DNA of 31,342 bases from an uncultured Bacilli bacterium (GTDB lineage Bacteria > Bacillota_I > Bacilli_A > RF39 > UBA660), in assembly GCA_910584085.1 (NCBI GenBank), contig CAJTZY010000016.1, forward strand, positions 1 through 31,342, read 5' to 3'. The position numbers were made by a program, and so were the translations under genes. Shown here one piece after another: positions 1 to 7,805 of this stretch. Below the pieces are notes generated by a model, which saw only the letters and a program-made list of their open reading frames with translations, was not told where the DNA came from and made no database searches. How positions within the stretch are numbered: the first letter of the stretch is position 1; the number at the start of each line of letters is the position of its first letter.

Positions 1-206
1 AAAAAGAGTCTTTAGATATTTTTACTAAAAATCCCAAAAACTCTTTACACTAACACTAACTAAGGCAAATTTATAAATTAATTAAATTATCACTTATTAA
101 TAAATTTTTATTTTACAATAACAAAAAAAGACAAATCTAATACTTTTATAACTAATTTATTTTTGTACTAGATTTAATCTCATAGGGTCCTAATTTTTTA
201 ATATAA
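1..206. other. AT-rich intergenic edge, no gene seen
   Basis: No convincing reading frame is visible. AAAGAGT (3-9) pairs with ACTCTTT (40-46), and TTTAG/CTAAA pair inside it. Read on the minus strand this ends in a T-run at the window edge, so it could be a weak terminator for the decayed gene at 207-702. Confidence 0.3.
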
Positions 207-702
207 TTAATTTTTTAGATATGAATTAGTAATACCCTCTGCATAAAATAGCTTATCCGACCATTAAAGATAAAAATCATTATCTAATCTTGCCATAATT
301 ACTAATCTTAGACGTTCACAAAAATGAGTAAAAATTTCAAAGCTTATCAAACTTCAATGAATTAAATATTCTTTAACTTTATTAAAATCTTCTACTAAAT
401 TAATATTTTTCAGATATTTTTGTGATTCAGAGGCGATAAAGTTATTTAAAGCTTCTCTATATTCTGATAACTATAATTCATCTCTATCAGATACTATTAT
501 AAACTCAGCATTTAATAGAGCAAAAGCAAATGGAATAAAATAAATTTCAACAAATAATTTACTAAATAATCCACTATTTGCAAATGATATAAAATTAATA
601 TAATACTCTTCAAACTTACTAAAAGACATAATTTTCATTTTAATATTCTCTCACATTTTATTCAATTCTCTTACTTGTCCATCGATATTATTTATAAAAC
701 AT
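207..702 (-). pseudogene. decayed unknown gene with four in-frame stops
   Basis: An AGGAGG ribosome-binding site (704-709) precedes an ATG at 702, but the frame from that ATG stops after four codons. Shifting by one base opens a frame that keeps a protein-like composition for about 160 codons. It is broken by TGA (651-653), TAG (471-473), TGA (354-356) and TAA (264-266) before a final TAA at 207-209. Between the stops it reads as ordinary protein, e.g. FEEYYINFISFANSG and FTHFCERLRLVIMARL. Both TGA codons could derive from TGG. I do not recognise the family. A pseudogene explains the frameshift plus four stops of mixed type better than recoding does, because TGA is a genuine stop elsewhere in this window. 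Confidence 0.55.
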
Positions 703-749
703 TCCTCCTAAATTAAACAATATTATAAATAAAATAATTTTTTGCCGAA

Positions 750-776
750 TTGGCACTCATACTTGACAAGTGCTAA
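750..776 (+). promoter_or_regulatory. CIRCE element (HrcA operator)
   Basis: TTGGCACTC, nine bases, AAGTGCTAA. The consensus is TTAGCACTC-N9-GAGTGCTAA, so each arm has one mismatch and the spacing is exact. It overlaps the -35 box of the clpB promoter, the expected position for HrcA heat-shock repression. Confidence 0.88.
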
Positions 777-790
777 AAAATGAGTATAAT
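763..790 (+). promoter_or_regulatory. clpB sigma-A promoter
   Basis: TTGACA (763-768), 16-bp spacer, TATAAT (785-790): consensus in both hexamers. Transcription should start near 797, leaving a leader of about 16 nt that carries a GAGGGG ribosome-binding site before the ATG at 813. The CIRCE element covers the -35. Confidence 0.85.
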
Positions 791-812
791 GTATAAATGA
801 GGGGATGATTTT

Positions 813-2927
813 ATGAATAATAATGGATATGAAGAAAATTTACAAAATGTTCTTGAGAAATATGGTAGAGATATTGTTGCTGCTGCGAAAGATGGAAAAA
901 TTGATCCTGTAATTGGTAGAGATGAAGAAATTCGTAACATAACTCGTATTTTATCAAGAAAAACAAAAAATAATCCAGTATTAATTGGTGAACCTGGTGT
1001 TGGAAAAACTGCAATTGTTGAAGGACTCGCACTCCGTATTGTTAAAGGAGATGTTCCAAACAGTTTAAAAGATAAAACTATTTGGGAACTTGATATGGGA
1101 GCTTTAATTGCAGGCGCTAAATACAGAGGTGAATTTGAAGAAAGACTTAAAGCCGTCTTAAAAGAAATCAAAGAGTCTGATGGAAAAATAATTCTATTTA
1201 TAGATGAAATACACCTAATAGTAGGTGCTGGAGCCTTAGAAGGCGCTATGGACGCTGGAAACTTACTTAAACCAATGCTTGCCCGTGGGGAAATACTTTG
1301 TATAGGTGCAACTACACTAAATGAATATAGAAAATATATAGAAAAAGATGGCGCACTTGAAAGACGTTTTCAAAAAGTTTTAGTAACTGCTCCAACTGTT
1401 ATGGATACTATAACAATCCTTAGAGGTTTAAAATCAAGATTCGAAGTATATCACGGAGTAACTATAAAAGATAAAGCGCTTATTGCTGCTGCAACTTTAT
1501 CAGATAGATATATAACAGATAGATTCTTACCAGATAAAGCAATAGATTTAGTTGATGAAGCATGTGCGACTATTAAAGTACAAATGGAATCAGTTCCAAC
1601 TGAACTTGACACATTAACTAGAGAAATTATGCAATTACAAATAGAAAAAGAAGCATTAAAAAAAGAAAAAGATGAAATATCTAAAAATAGAATAAAAGAA
1701 ATTGATGAAAAATTAAATACTTTAAAAGAAAAAGAACAAATACTCAGAAATGACTGGGAAAGCGAAAAAGATATAAATATTAAAATAAATAAAAAGAAGG
1801 AAGAAATAGAAAAAGCCACTTTTGAACTTGAAAAAGCCGAAGATAGTTACGATTATGAAAAAGCTGCTATTTTAAGACATGGTACTTTACCTAAGTTACA
1901 ACAACAATTAGATGAATTAAATGAAAAAAATAAAAGCGAAATATTAAGTGACACTGTAGATGATGAAAGTATTGCTAGTATTGTATCTAAATGGACTAAT
2001 ATTCCAGTAAGTAAACTTGTTGGCGGTGAAAAAGAAAAATTACTAAGCTTAAAAGAAAATATGGCTAAAAGAGTTAAAGGGCAAGATAATGCACTTGAAC
2101 TTATTAGTGAATCTATTATTAGAGCAAGAGCTGGAATAAAGGATCCAAATAGGCCAATAGGTTCATTTATATTCCTAGGCCCTACTGGTGTTGGAAAGAC
2201 AGAAGTCGCACGTACTCTTGCAGAAAATCTATTTGACGATGAAAAACATATAGTTAGAATTGATATGAGTGAATACATGGAAGCTCACTCAGTATCAAGA
2301 CTTGTTGGTGCGCCTCCAGGATATGTTGGGTATGATGAAGGTGGACAATTAACCGAAGCAGTCAGAAGAAATCCATATAGTATAGTTTTATTTGATGAAA
2401 TTGAAAAAGCACATAAAGATGTTTTCAACATATTACTTCAAATACTTGATGATGGAAGAATTACTGATTCTCAGGGAAGAACCGTCGATTTCAAAAATAC
2501 AATAATCATAATGACATCTAATTTAGGTAGTGAGTATATACTAAATAATGATACAAATTCAAATGAACTTGTTATGAATGAATTAAGACACACATTCAAA
2601 CCTGAATTTATAAATAGAATTGATGAAATAATTATATTTAATTCACTTACTAAAGATATTCTTTATAGTATACTTGATAACATTATAAAGAACATTGAAC
2701 AAAGATTATCTAACATGCACATAAAAATTAATTTAACGGATAATGCCAAAAAATATATCATTGATGAGTCTTTTGATGAAATATATGGTGCTAGACCTAT
2801 GAAAAGATTTGTAAGTAAAAATGTTGAATCATTACTTGCAAATAATATAATAGAAGACAATATTTCTTTTGGAGAAGATTTAACTATAGATATTCAAAAT
2901 AATAAATTTATAATTAAAAACAAATAA
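813..2927 (+). CDS. clpB: ATP-dependent disaggregase ClpB, short form lacking the N-domain
   Basis: Hexameric AAA+ chaperone that pulls polypeptides out of cytosolic aggregates together with DnaK. The protein has 704 residues. It opens almost directly at the first nucleotide-binding domain: Walker A GEPGVGKT at 59-66 and Walker B ending in DEIH near 131. A long coiled-coil middle domain follows (about 255-375), which separates ClpB from ClpC and ClpA. The second domain has Walker A GPTGVGKT at 456-463 and a canonical C-terminal D2 small domain. Typical ClpB is near 860 residues, so the roughly 150-residue substrate-binding N-domain is absent. It has not been lost to a frameshift, because the promoter and CIRCE lie immediately upstream. 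The gene stands alone and is probably HrcA-repressed and heat-induced. Mycoplasma ClpB proteins are similarly short. Confidence 0.95.
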   Translation: MNNNGYEENLQNVLEKYGRDIVAAAKDGKIDPVIGRDEEIRNITRILSRKTKNNPVLIGEPGVGKTAIVEGLALRIVKGDVPNSLKDKTIWELDMGALIAGAKYRGEFEERLKAVLKEIKESDGKIILFIDEIHLIVGAGALEGAMDAGNLLKPMLARGEILCIGATTLNEYRKYIEKDGALERRFQKVLVTAPTVMDTITILRGLKSRFEVYHGVTIKDKALIAAATLSDRYITDRFLPDKAIDLVDEACATIKVQMESVPTELDTLTREIMQLQIEKEALKKEKDEISKNRIKEIDEKLNTLKEKEQILRNDWESEKDINIKINKKKEEIEKATFELEKAEDSYDYEKAAILRHGTLPKLQQQLDELNEKNKSEILSDTVDDESIASIVSKWTNIPVSKLVGGEKEKLLSLKENMAKRVKGQDNALELISESIIRARAGIKDPNRPIGSFIFLGPTGVGKTEVARTLAENLFDDEKHIVRIDMSEYMEAHSVSRLVGAPPGYVGYDEGGQLTEAVRRNPYSIVLFDEIEKAHKDVFNILLQILDDGRITDSQGRTVDFKNTIIIMTSNLGSEYILNNDTNSNELVMNELRHTFKPEFINRIDEIIIFNSLTKDILYSILDNIIKNIEQRLSNMHIKINLTDNAKKYIIDESFDEIYGARPMKRFVSKNVESLLANNIIEDNISFGEDLTIDIQNNKFIIKNK

Positions 2928-2963
2928 AAACTTTATAGAACTATTAAACTATAAAGTTTTTTT
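2926..2963. terminator. bidirectional terminator between clpB and rdgB
   Basis: Perfect 13-bp inverted repeat: AAAAACTTTATAG (2926-2938) and CTATAAAGTTTTT (2949-2961) with a 10-nt loop, followed by more Ts. It starts inside the clpB stop codon and ends just before the rdgB stop, so it can serve both converging genes. Confidence 0.85.
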
Positions 2964-2964
2964 A

Positions 2965-3525
2965 TTACCTTTTTAATTTTTTTTGTAAATCTTTTATAGC
3001 AAGTGCTCTTGCACTTATCTCATTTTTTTCTTCTTTAGAAAGTTCAGCTAGAGTAAGTCCATTTGAAAGTTCAAATATTTCATCAAATCCAAATCCATTT
3101 TCTCCACGCCTTGTCTTAGATATAAAACCATTTAAAACACCTTCACCTACAATTATGTCATTACCATTATAATAAACTAAATTGCATATAACCTTAGCAC
3201 TTCTATCACTATACTTATTAACCTCATTTATTAAGTATTCATTTCTCTCTATATCAGATGCATCTTCTCCTAAAAATCTATGCGTCATAACACCTGGAAA
3301 GCCATTTAAAGCATTTATACATAATCCTGAATCATCAGCAATTACTTCTTCATGCGCAATATTATATATTTCTATTGCTTTCTTTTTAGCATTTCCCAAA
3401 AAAGTATCCTGATCTTCATCAACATCTACATTAATTCCTTTATCTTTTAGAGAATATATATTATATTCAGTAAGAATTTTTCTAATTTCTTCTAATTTAC
3501 CCTTATTATTTGTAGCAATAATCAT
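2965..3525 (-). CDS. rdgB: XTP/dITP pyrophosphatase (RdgB/HAM1)
   Basis: Hydrolyses dITP, dXTP and ITP to monophosphates, keeping deaminated purines out of DNA and RNA. The start MIIATNNKGKLEEI is the family N-terminal signature. Next come the ADDSGL metal/base-binding motif (about 63-68), NGFPG, the GENGFGFDEIF loop and the C-terminal region ELSKEEKNEISARA. The length of about 186 residues is normal. I choose the ATG at 3525 because it shares an ATGA overlap with the stop of the upstream regulator and carries an AAAGGAG site; a TTG two codons earlier is the alternative. It is the last gene of the salvage cluster, where a house-cleaning nucleotidase fits a pathway that imports or remodels nucleosides. 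Confidence 0.93.
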   Translation of the reverse strand: MIIATNNKGKLEEIRKILTEYNIYSLKDKGINVDVDEDQDTFLGNAKKKAIEIYNIAHEEVIADDSGLCINALNGFPGVMTHRFLGEDASDIERNEYLINEVNKYSDRSAKVICNLVYYNGNDIIVGEGVLNGFISKTRRGENGFGFDEIFELSNGLTLAELSKEEKNEISARALAIKDLQKKLKR

Positions 3526-4235
3526 AACCAAACATCTCCTTTTAATGGTTTAAATTTATATCTTTGACTAGGTCTATATCCATTTTTAGTAACCTCACTT
3601 ACTTCAACTTTCTCACAATATTTTATTATTTTTTTTCTAAAATTGGATTTATCTACACTAGAATCTTTTATTAATTCATACAAAATTCTAACATCTTCAA
3701 GAGTAAATGTACTACCCATAAATTTAAACAAAATATCAGTGTTATCAGCAGTACTTCTTATTTTTTTATAACTAATTAAAATGCTTAAAAGAGTTCTTTT
3801 AACCATATCATCACTTGTATCTATTTCATGAATATATTCTATATTATTATTTTCTTCTACCTCAATAGTTTTATAATTATATTCCTTATCACCAAATATA
3901 ATATTACTATTATCTTTAACATAGAAATCAACTAATTCATAATTTTTATTTAATTTAGTAACATTTTCTATATTTGTTGCTCCAAGATAAATAACATCTA
4001 TACTATCTTTATAATCCATTGTAAATACTTGTTCTAAATGAAAAAGATTAGACCCTATTATACTTGATAAATTTTTTCTTATTTGATTTTTTATACCTTT
4101 AGCACTAAAATCAATCATAGGTAATTCTTTTTCTTTAGTCACTAATACTTTTATTTTCTTTATATCATTTTTTCTAATATTACTATTTTTTTCATTATCT
4201 AAGATAAATAGACAACCTACTAAATTCACTTTCAA
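3522..4235 (-). CDS. NrtR-like Nudix-related transcriptional regulator
   Basis: About 237 residues. The C-terminal part (roughly 155-235) matches the NrtR winged-helix pattern: a helix with YKKIRSTADNTDILFKFMG, then FTLEDVRILYELI, DKSNFRKKI and NGYRPSQRYKF near the end. The N-terminal two thirds fits a degenerate Nudix domain: I see no intact Nudix box, as in regulators that bind rather than cleave their ligand. Known NrtR proteins sense ADP-ribose and repress NAD-synthesis or pnuC genes; relatives control sugar use. The likely start is a TTG at 4235, six to seven bases after AGAGGTG; an in-frame GTG at 4244 lies inside that site. The gene is the sixth of the operon and may control it through the inverted repeat at 7781-7795. 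The family call is good; the ligand is unknown. Confidence 0.72.
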   Translation of the reverse strand: MKVNLVGCLFILDNEKNSNIRKNDIKKIKVLVTKEKELPMIDFSAKGIKNQIRKNLSSIIGSNLFHLEQVFTMDYKDSIDVIYLGATNIENVTKLNKNYELVDFYVKDNSNIIFGDKEYNYKTIEVEENNNIEYIHEIDTSDDMVKRTLLSILISYKKIRSTADNTDILFKFMGSTFTLEDVRILYELIKDSSVDKSNFRKKIIKYCEKVEVSEVTKNGYRPSQRYKFKPLKGDVWL

Positions 4236-4259
4236 AAATATCACCTCTTGCTATAATAT

Positions 4260-4970
4260 TTATTTTTTCAATATTATCTTTTCCTTCCCTTTATTTGGTA
4301 AAAAATTCATAACCTCTTCTATAATTATATCAATATCCTGTTTCATTGGATCAAATTTTTGCAGAAATTCAATTAATTTTTGAATTATATTCCAATCTAC
4401 ATAATAAGTTTTACCCTCTATATATTTTATAATTTCTAATTCTCGAATTTCTTCTGGAATGACTACATCAGAATAATTTTTTCTAAGTTTTACATTTATT
4501 TTATCCCAATCACTATGAATCTTATCTCTTTCAATATTTATTAATTCACTTAAATTATCATCATTGAAATGTAATTTTTTTAAATCATTAAAAATTGAAT
4601 CAATATTTAAATGCTTATATATAAGTAAATCTGTAAGCAAGTGCCATAAGTAACCTATAAAAAATGGATTTTGCTTTTGCTCGTTAGTCAAGCTATTCCA
4701 AAAGGAAAATATATCAGGATTACTACTCCATCCATAATGCATTCCATCAGAATTATTACTTTTTTCTACTTGCTGTACCCGTTTTTCAAAAAATGAAAAA
4801 TTAGGCATATCTTCTGTTTTAATTTTATCATACTTTTTCTTTGCCTCAGCAAGAGTATAAGTCTTTACATAATATTTTAATAAATCGGGAATTTCAACCC
4901 CACATACAAAACTTCTATTTTTACGCGCTGTCTTATTACTGGCAGCTAAATGGACATAGTATCCTGGCAT
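4260..4970 (-). CDS. zinc-dependent phospholipase C/HD-like hydrolase family protein
   Basis: About 236 residues beginning MPGYYVHLAAS, followed by GVEIPD, a conserved aromatic/basic middle, DGMHYGW, and FIGYLWHLLTDLLIYKHL. The spaced His and Asp residues (His in YVHL, Asp in IPDLL, His in GMHYG, and H-L-L-T-D) resemble the metal-binding all-helical fold of the zinc-dependent phospholipase C/S1-P1 group often found in Clostridia and related Bacilli. No signal peptide is seen, so it is probably cytoplasmic and its substrate need not be a phospholipid. It overlaps the upstream gene by 25 nt and has a strong AAGGAG site, so it is translationally coupled within the operon. The role in the cluster, possibly phosphate-ester removal, is a guess. 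Confidence 0.5.
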   Translation of the reverse strand: MPGYYVHLAASNKTARKNRSFVCGVEIPDLLKYYVKTYTLAEAKKKYDKIKTEDMPNFSFFEKRVQQVEKSNNSDGMHYGWSSNPDIFSFWNSLTNEQKQNPFFIGYLWHLLTDLLIYKHLNIDSIFNDLKKLHFNDDNLSELINIERDKIHSDWDKINVKLRKNYSDVVIPEEIRELEIIKYIEGKTYYVDWNIIQKLIEFLQKFDPMKQDIDIIIEEVMNFLPNKGKEKIILKK

Positions 4971-5857
4971 AATATAATCTCCTTCACTTTTTCAGTTTGC
5001 TGATCAATACTCAAATTTGTTGTGTCGACTAAAAACATTTTATTCATTAACATATTATGTTCTTTCATATAATTGAAAGTTTTAAGATATAAAATATTAT
5101 ATTCATATGCTTGCTTATCAAATTCACTTAATTTAGTTCTAGTATTGATCCTTCTTTCTAACTCCTTTTTATCATTATTTACTAATATAATAACAGTTTT
5201 ATCTATTTTTTTCAAATAATTTTGATATTTTTTTACTCTTTCTTCCATAGAAATATCAAATAACATATTCACAGAAATAACATCCATACATCTATCTTGG
5301 CATATTATTCCTTGTTTTAATAATTCTTCTATTGTTGTAGATTTTCCTACTCCATCAGTACCTTCAATTATTGTTCTATTTGAGATTATACTTCCATTAT
5401 AAATATTACTATTTTCATATATTTCATTACCTGTAACTTCAACAAATCCTCTAGGTGGTTCATAATTTTCGAGCGGTTCTTCACCTATGGTAGCAACCTC
5501 AACTAATATGAAATTAAGCGGCTCAGAAAAGTAATCCACATCTATTTCAAAATTGCCATCGTGATAATATTTTCTAACTTTTCTTATACATTTTTTATTT
5601 TCAGATAATACACTGTTAAAAGTCTTTTCATCTATTTCCCGAACATCAGTAATATTCCCCATTTTTTTATTTCTAGTAAATTTTAAATATCCATTATCGT
5701 TATAGCATCTGTATTTATACCCATCTTTAAAAGTCTGGATTAATTCGTATTCTTCTATTTTCTTTAGACCATTAATATATTCTTCAAAGAATTCTTTCTT
5801 AGTTGGAATAAATTTACGTTCTTCATTATTTATCTTACCAAGTCTTAGTTCTACCAT
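4946..5857 (-). CDS. CYTH domain fused to thymidylate-kinase-like P-loop kinase
   Basis: A 303-residue two-domain protein. Residues about 5-155 look like a CYTH triphosphate-tunnel fold: NEERKFIP at 11-18, basic strands GYKYRCYNDNGYLKFTR, RKVRKYYHDGNFEIDVDYF, the acidic strand FILVEVAT and the family ending FVEVTGNEIYENSN. The usual ExExK start motif has Asn in place of the first Glu, so triphosphatase activity may be changed. Residues about 160-303 form a kinase with Walker A GTDGVGKST (166-174), QDRCMDV (about 187) in the position of the dTMP kinase DR motif, and a NTRTKLSEFD segment resembling a lid. The start at 5857 has an AAGGAAA site and lies one base after the radical SAM stop. Candidate substrates are a deoxynucleoside monophosphate or a modified nucleotide. 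I know of no close named homologue. Confidence 0.68.
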   Translation of the reverse strand: MVELRLGKINNEERKFIPTKKEFFEEYINGLKKIEEYELIQTFKDGYKYRCYNDNGYLKFTRNKKMGNITDVREIDEKTFNSVLSENKKCIRKVRKYYHDGNFEIDVDYFSEPLNFILVEVATIGEEPLENYEPPRGFVEVTGNEIYENSNIYNGSIISNRTIIEGTDGVGKSTTIEELLKQGIICQDRCMDVISVNMLFDISMEERVKKYQNYLKKIDKTVIILVNNDKKELERRINTRTKLSEFDKQAYEYNILYLKTFNYMKEHNMLMNKMFLVDTTNLSIDQQTEKVKEIILCQDTMSI

Positions 5858-5858
5858 A

Positions 5859-6692
5859 TTATATTTCCTTCTTTAATTTTATTTTATTTAAATGATAGTC
5901 TACTAATTCACCACCATAGTAAACAATATTAGAATATCCATAGTCTAATTTTTTTGCATAGAAAGTTATAGGAACTCCCTCATAAATCCATTCATATCTA
6001 TCAAAAAACTTTTCATCACTAACAACAAACTCTGTATTATTACTCATAAAATTAATTATATCATTAGTATCTTTTTTAGTTAACGCATTTTCTATAATCC
6101 ATTTTGAATAAGGATTGTTTATTTCATCATTTCGTGTATTCAAATTTAATGTTTTAAGACTTACTGTTTTAATATTTGGATATTTATTTATATAATCTTT
6201 TATTTCTTCTAAATAATCTTCAAATTTTTTATTTTTTAATAAAACATAATTTAAACGAATATTGGCCTTTTTAAAATTTTCAGTATTAATATAATCTCTT
6301 TTGTATCCTAAAACTTCCATATCTTTTTTAGAATCCAATGACACTCTAGTTATTTCAATTATAAAATCATCCTTTATTAAACTCAACTTTTCATCCTCAT
6401 AAAATATATTTCCTGATGATTGTAACCTTTTTTCATCAAATATATTTACTTTTCTTGTTGCATCAACAACATTTTTAAAATCTTCGAAACTTAATAATGA
6501 AGGCTCTCCATTACCACAAAAGATAAAGTATCTAAAACTGATATTATTATCCTTTAAATATTTTAGTCTTTCCTCTAATAATTCAAACTTATCTTCGACA
6601 CTCGGCCATTTAGTTATTTTTGCTGTACAATATGGGCAATTTTTGTCACATTTAAATGATGAGCCAATTAATTCAAATTCTTTATACTTCAT
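5859..6692 (-). CDS. radical SAM enzyme of unknown substrate
   Basis: About 277 residues. The [4Fe-4S]/SAM motif is CDKNCPYC (Cys15, Cys19, Cys22), the canonical CX3CX2C. FCGNGEPSL further on is the SAM-contacting GGE-like glycine motif. Most of the rest is a partial TIM barrel, with no extra C-terminal Cys cluster visible, so a SPASM or Twitch domain is unlikely. The substrate cannot be read from sequence. Its place between a deoxyribosyltransferase and a nucleotide-kinase fusion suggests chemistry on a nucleoside or nucleotide. I prefer the ATG at 6692 (GGAG nine bases upstream) over a TTG one codon earlier. It overlaps the preceding gene by 11 nt. Confidence 0.8.
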   Translation of the reverse strand: MKYKEFELIGSSFKCDKNCPYCTAKITKWPSVEDKFELLEERLKYLKDNNISFRYFIFCGNGEPSLLSFEDFKNVVDATRKVNIFDEKRLQSSGNIFYEDEKLSLIKDDFIIEITRVSLDSKKDMEVLGYKRDYINTENFKKANIRLNYVLLKNKKFEDYLEEIKDYINKYPNIKTVSLKTLNLNTRNDEINNPYSKWIIENALTKKDTNDIINFMSNNTEFVVSDEKFFDRYEWIYEGVPITFYAKKLDYGYSNIVYYGGELVDYHLNKIKLKKEI

Positions 6693-7197
6693 CAAAAATC
6701 TCTCCTTTAATTACTTCACTTACAACTTTATTTATATCATTAAACTTAAAAACTTTTACTTTTTTACTTTTTGATAGCGCATTTGCTATTGCAAACCAAT
6801 ATTCGGACTTAATATCATGTTCTGACTCTTCTTCTTCGTAAAATATAACTATATCTTTATCCATTTCTAGTGCCCAATCAAGTTCTACAATAGAGCCAAC
6901 TGAAAATTTTTGATCAAATAGTACAAAATACACATCACTTTCACTTACAGCTTTATACTCAGCATTTAATACAACATTACAATCAGTAGAAGTAAAATCT
7001 CCATTTGAAGCTTGCTCACAGTAAAATGGTCCACTATAGATATATCCATTATGTAATTTTAAATTTTCATCAGCATACGTAAGTTTTTTCGAGTCGCCTA
7101 ATATTTTAGACCTAAAATCATTTACTAATCTTTCTTCTAAAGTTATATTATCATCTTTTAGTAAATTAAACTTTCCAGCAAAATATATTTTCTTCAT
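6682..7197 (-). CDS. nucleoside 2-deoxyribosyltransferase family protein
   Basis: About 171 residues. The start MKKIYFAGKF matches the first strand of the NDT Rossmann-like fold. GPFYCEQA (56-63) lies where these enzymes bind base and ribose. SESDVYFVLFDQKFSVGSIVELDWAL carries the family core, with Glu105 in VEL as the probable nucleophile (family GTxxEIGxA). Classical members move 2-deoxyribose between bases; relatives hydrolyse nucleosides or nucleotides such as dNMPs. I start at ATG 7197 (GGAG eight bases upstream) rather than the in-frame ATG at 7212, which lies inside pnuC and forms part of the ribosome-binding site. Fusion, truncation or base-composition anomalies are not seen. Confidence 0.78.
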   Translation of the reverse strand: MKKIYFAGKFNLLKDDNITLEERLVNDFRSKILGDSKKLTYADENLKLHNGYIYSGPFYCEQASNGDFTSTDCNVVLNAEYKAVSESDVYFVLFDQKFSVGSIVELDWALEMDKDIVIFYEEEESEHDIKSEYWFAIANALSKSKKVKVFKFNDINKVVSEVIKGEIFDEV

Positions 7198-7198
7198 A

Positions 7199-7753
7199 CT
7201 ACTTTTCTCCATTCATTATATTTTTCCAGTTAATATATGAGCAAACTGCCATACCAGTCCAAATAATATTTAGTGTGAATAAATATAAAGCTTGATCTGG
7301 CAAAATAAAGTATTCAATCGCATAAAATATATCGTTAACAAACCAAATAAGCCAAGTATCAAGTTTCTTTTTCATCATATAATATGTTGCAACTAAACTT
7401 GATACTGTTGTGAATGCATCTAATATAGGTAATGGATCATCTGTATTTTTTAATATTAAACTAACAATAATAGTTCCTAAAATGATTAAAACTACATATA
7501 TTATTCTTTCTTTTGCTTTACATGATGTAATCCTACTTGATTTATTATTCTTATTCCAAAGTATAAATCCAATAATACCCATTATCAAATAAATACTATT
7601 GTTAGTAACATCGCCATATAGATGATTTATACTTGAAAATATTATCAAGAATATCATTTGTAAAATATAAAATATCCAATTACTTCTTTTATTGAGCATT
7701 ACTAATACACCCTGTATTAGTCCTAAAATAGTTGCTCCTAATTCTAAAAACAT
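7199..7753 (-). CDS. pnuC: PnuC-family nucleoside/vitamin-precursor transporter
   Basis: 184 residues, very hydrophobic, with about seven membrane segments beginning near residues 3-18, 24-45, 49-65, 78-100, 109-127, 132-150 and 153-172. It has the PnuC pattern of Trp and Asn residues inside helices (RSNWIFYILQ, GIIGFILWN, LDTWLIWFVNDIFYAIEY, LFTLNIIWTGMAVCSYINW). PnuC proteins are SWEET-like facilitators for nicotinamide riboside; PnuT, PnuX and PnuN variants carry thiamine, riboflavin or deoxynucleosides. A deoxyribosyltransferase and nucleotide kinase follow in the operon, so a nucleoside is as likely a cargo as nicotinamide riboside. It is the first gene after the promoter at 7777-7805 and has a clear AAGGAG site. 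Confidence 0.87.
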   Translation of the reverse strand: MFLELGATILGLIQGVLVMLNKRSNWIFYILQMIFLIIFSSINHLYGDVTNNSIYLIMGIIGFILWNKNNKSSRITSCKAKERIIYVVLIILGTIIVSLILKNTDDPLPILDAFTTVSSLVATYYMMKKKLDTWLIWFVNDIFYAIEYFILPDQALYLFTLNIIWTGMAVCSYINWKNIMNGEK

Positions 7754-7776
7754 TTTTTCATCTCCTTAAGGTTAAT

Positions 7777-7805
7777 ATCTTACACTAAAAGTGTATATTT
7801 ATCAA
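7777..7805 (-). promoter_or_regulatory. salvage-operon promoter with internal operator
   Basis: On the minus strand TTGATA (7800-7805), 17-bp spacer, TAAGAT (7777-7782). The perfect inverted repeat TACACTAAAAGTGTA (7781-7795; arms 6, centre 3) occupies the spacer and touches the -10, a classic repressor position. A protein from the NrtR-like gene in the same operon is the natural candidate to bind it. AAGGAG follows ahead of the pnuC ATG. Confidence 0.65.

Noticed and set aside
207..702. TGA read as tryptophan (Mollicutes code)
   Set aside because: TGA ends holB and the NrtR-like gene with ATGA overlaps, and intact genes use TGG for Trp, so the TGA codons here are disabling stops.
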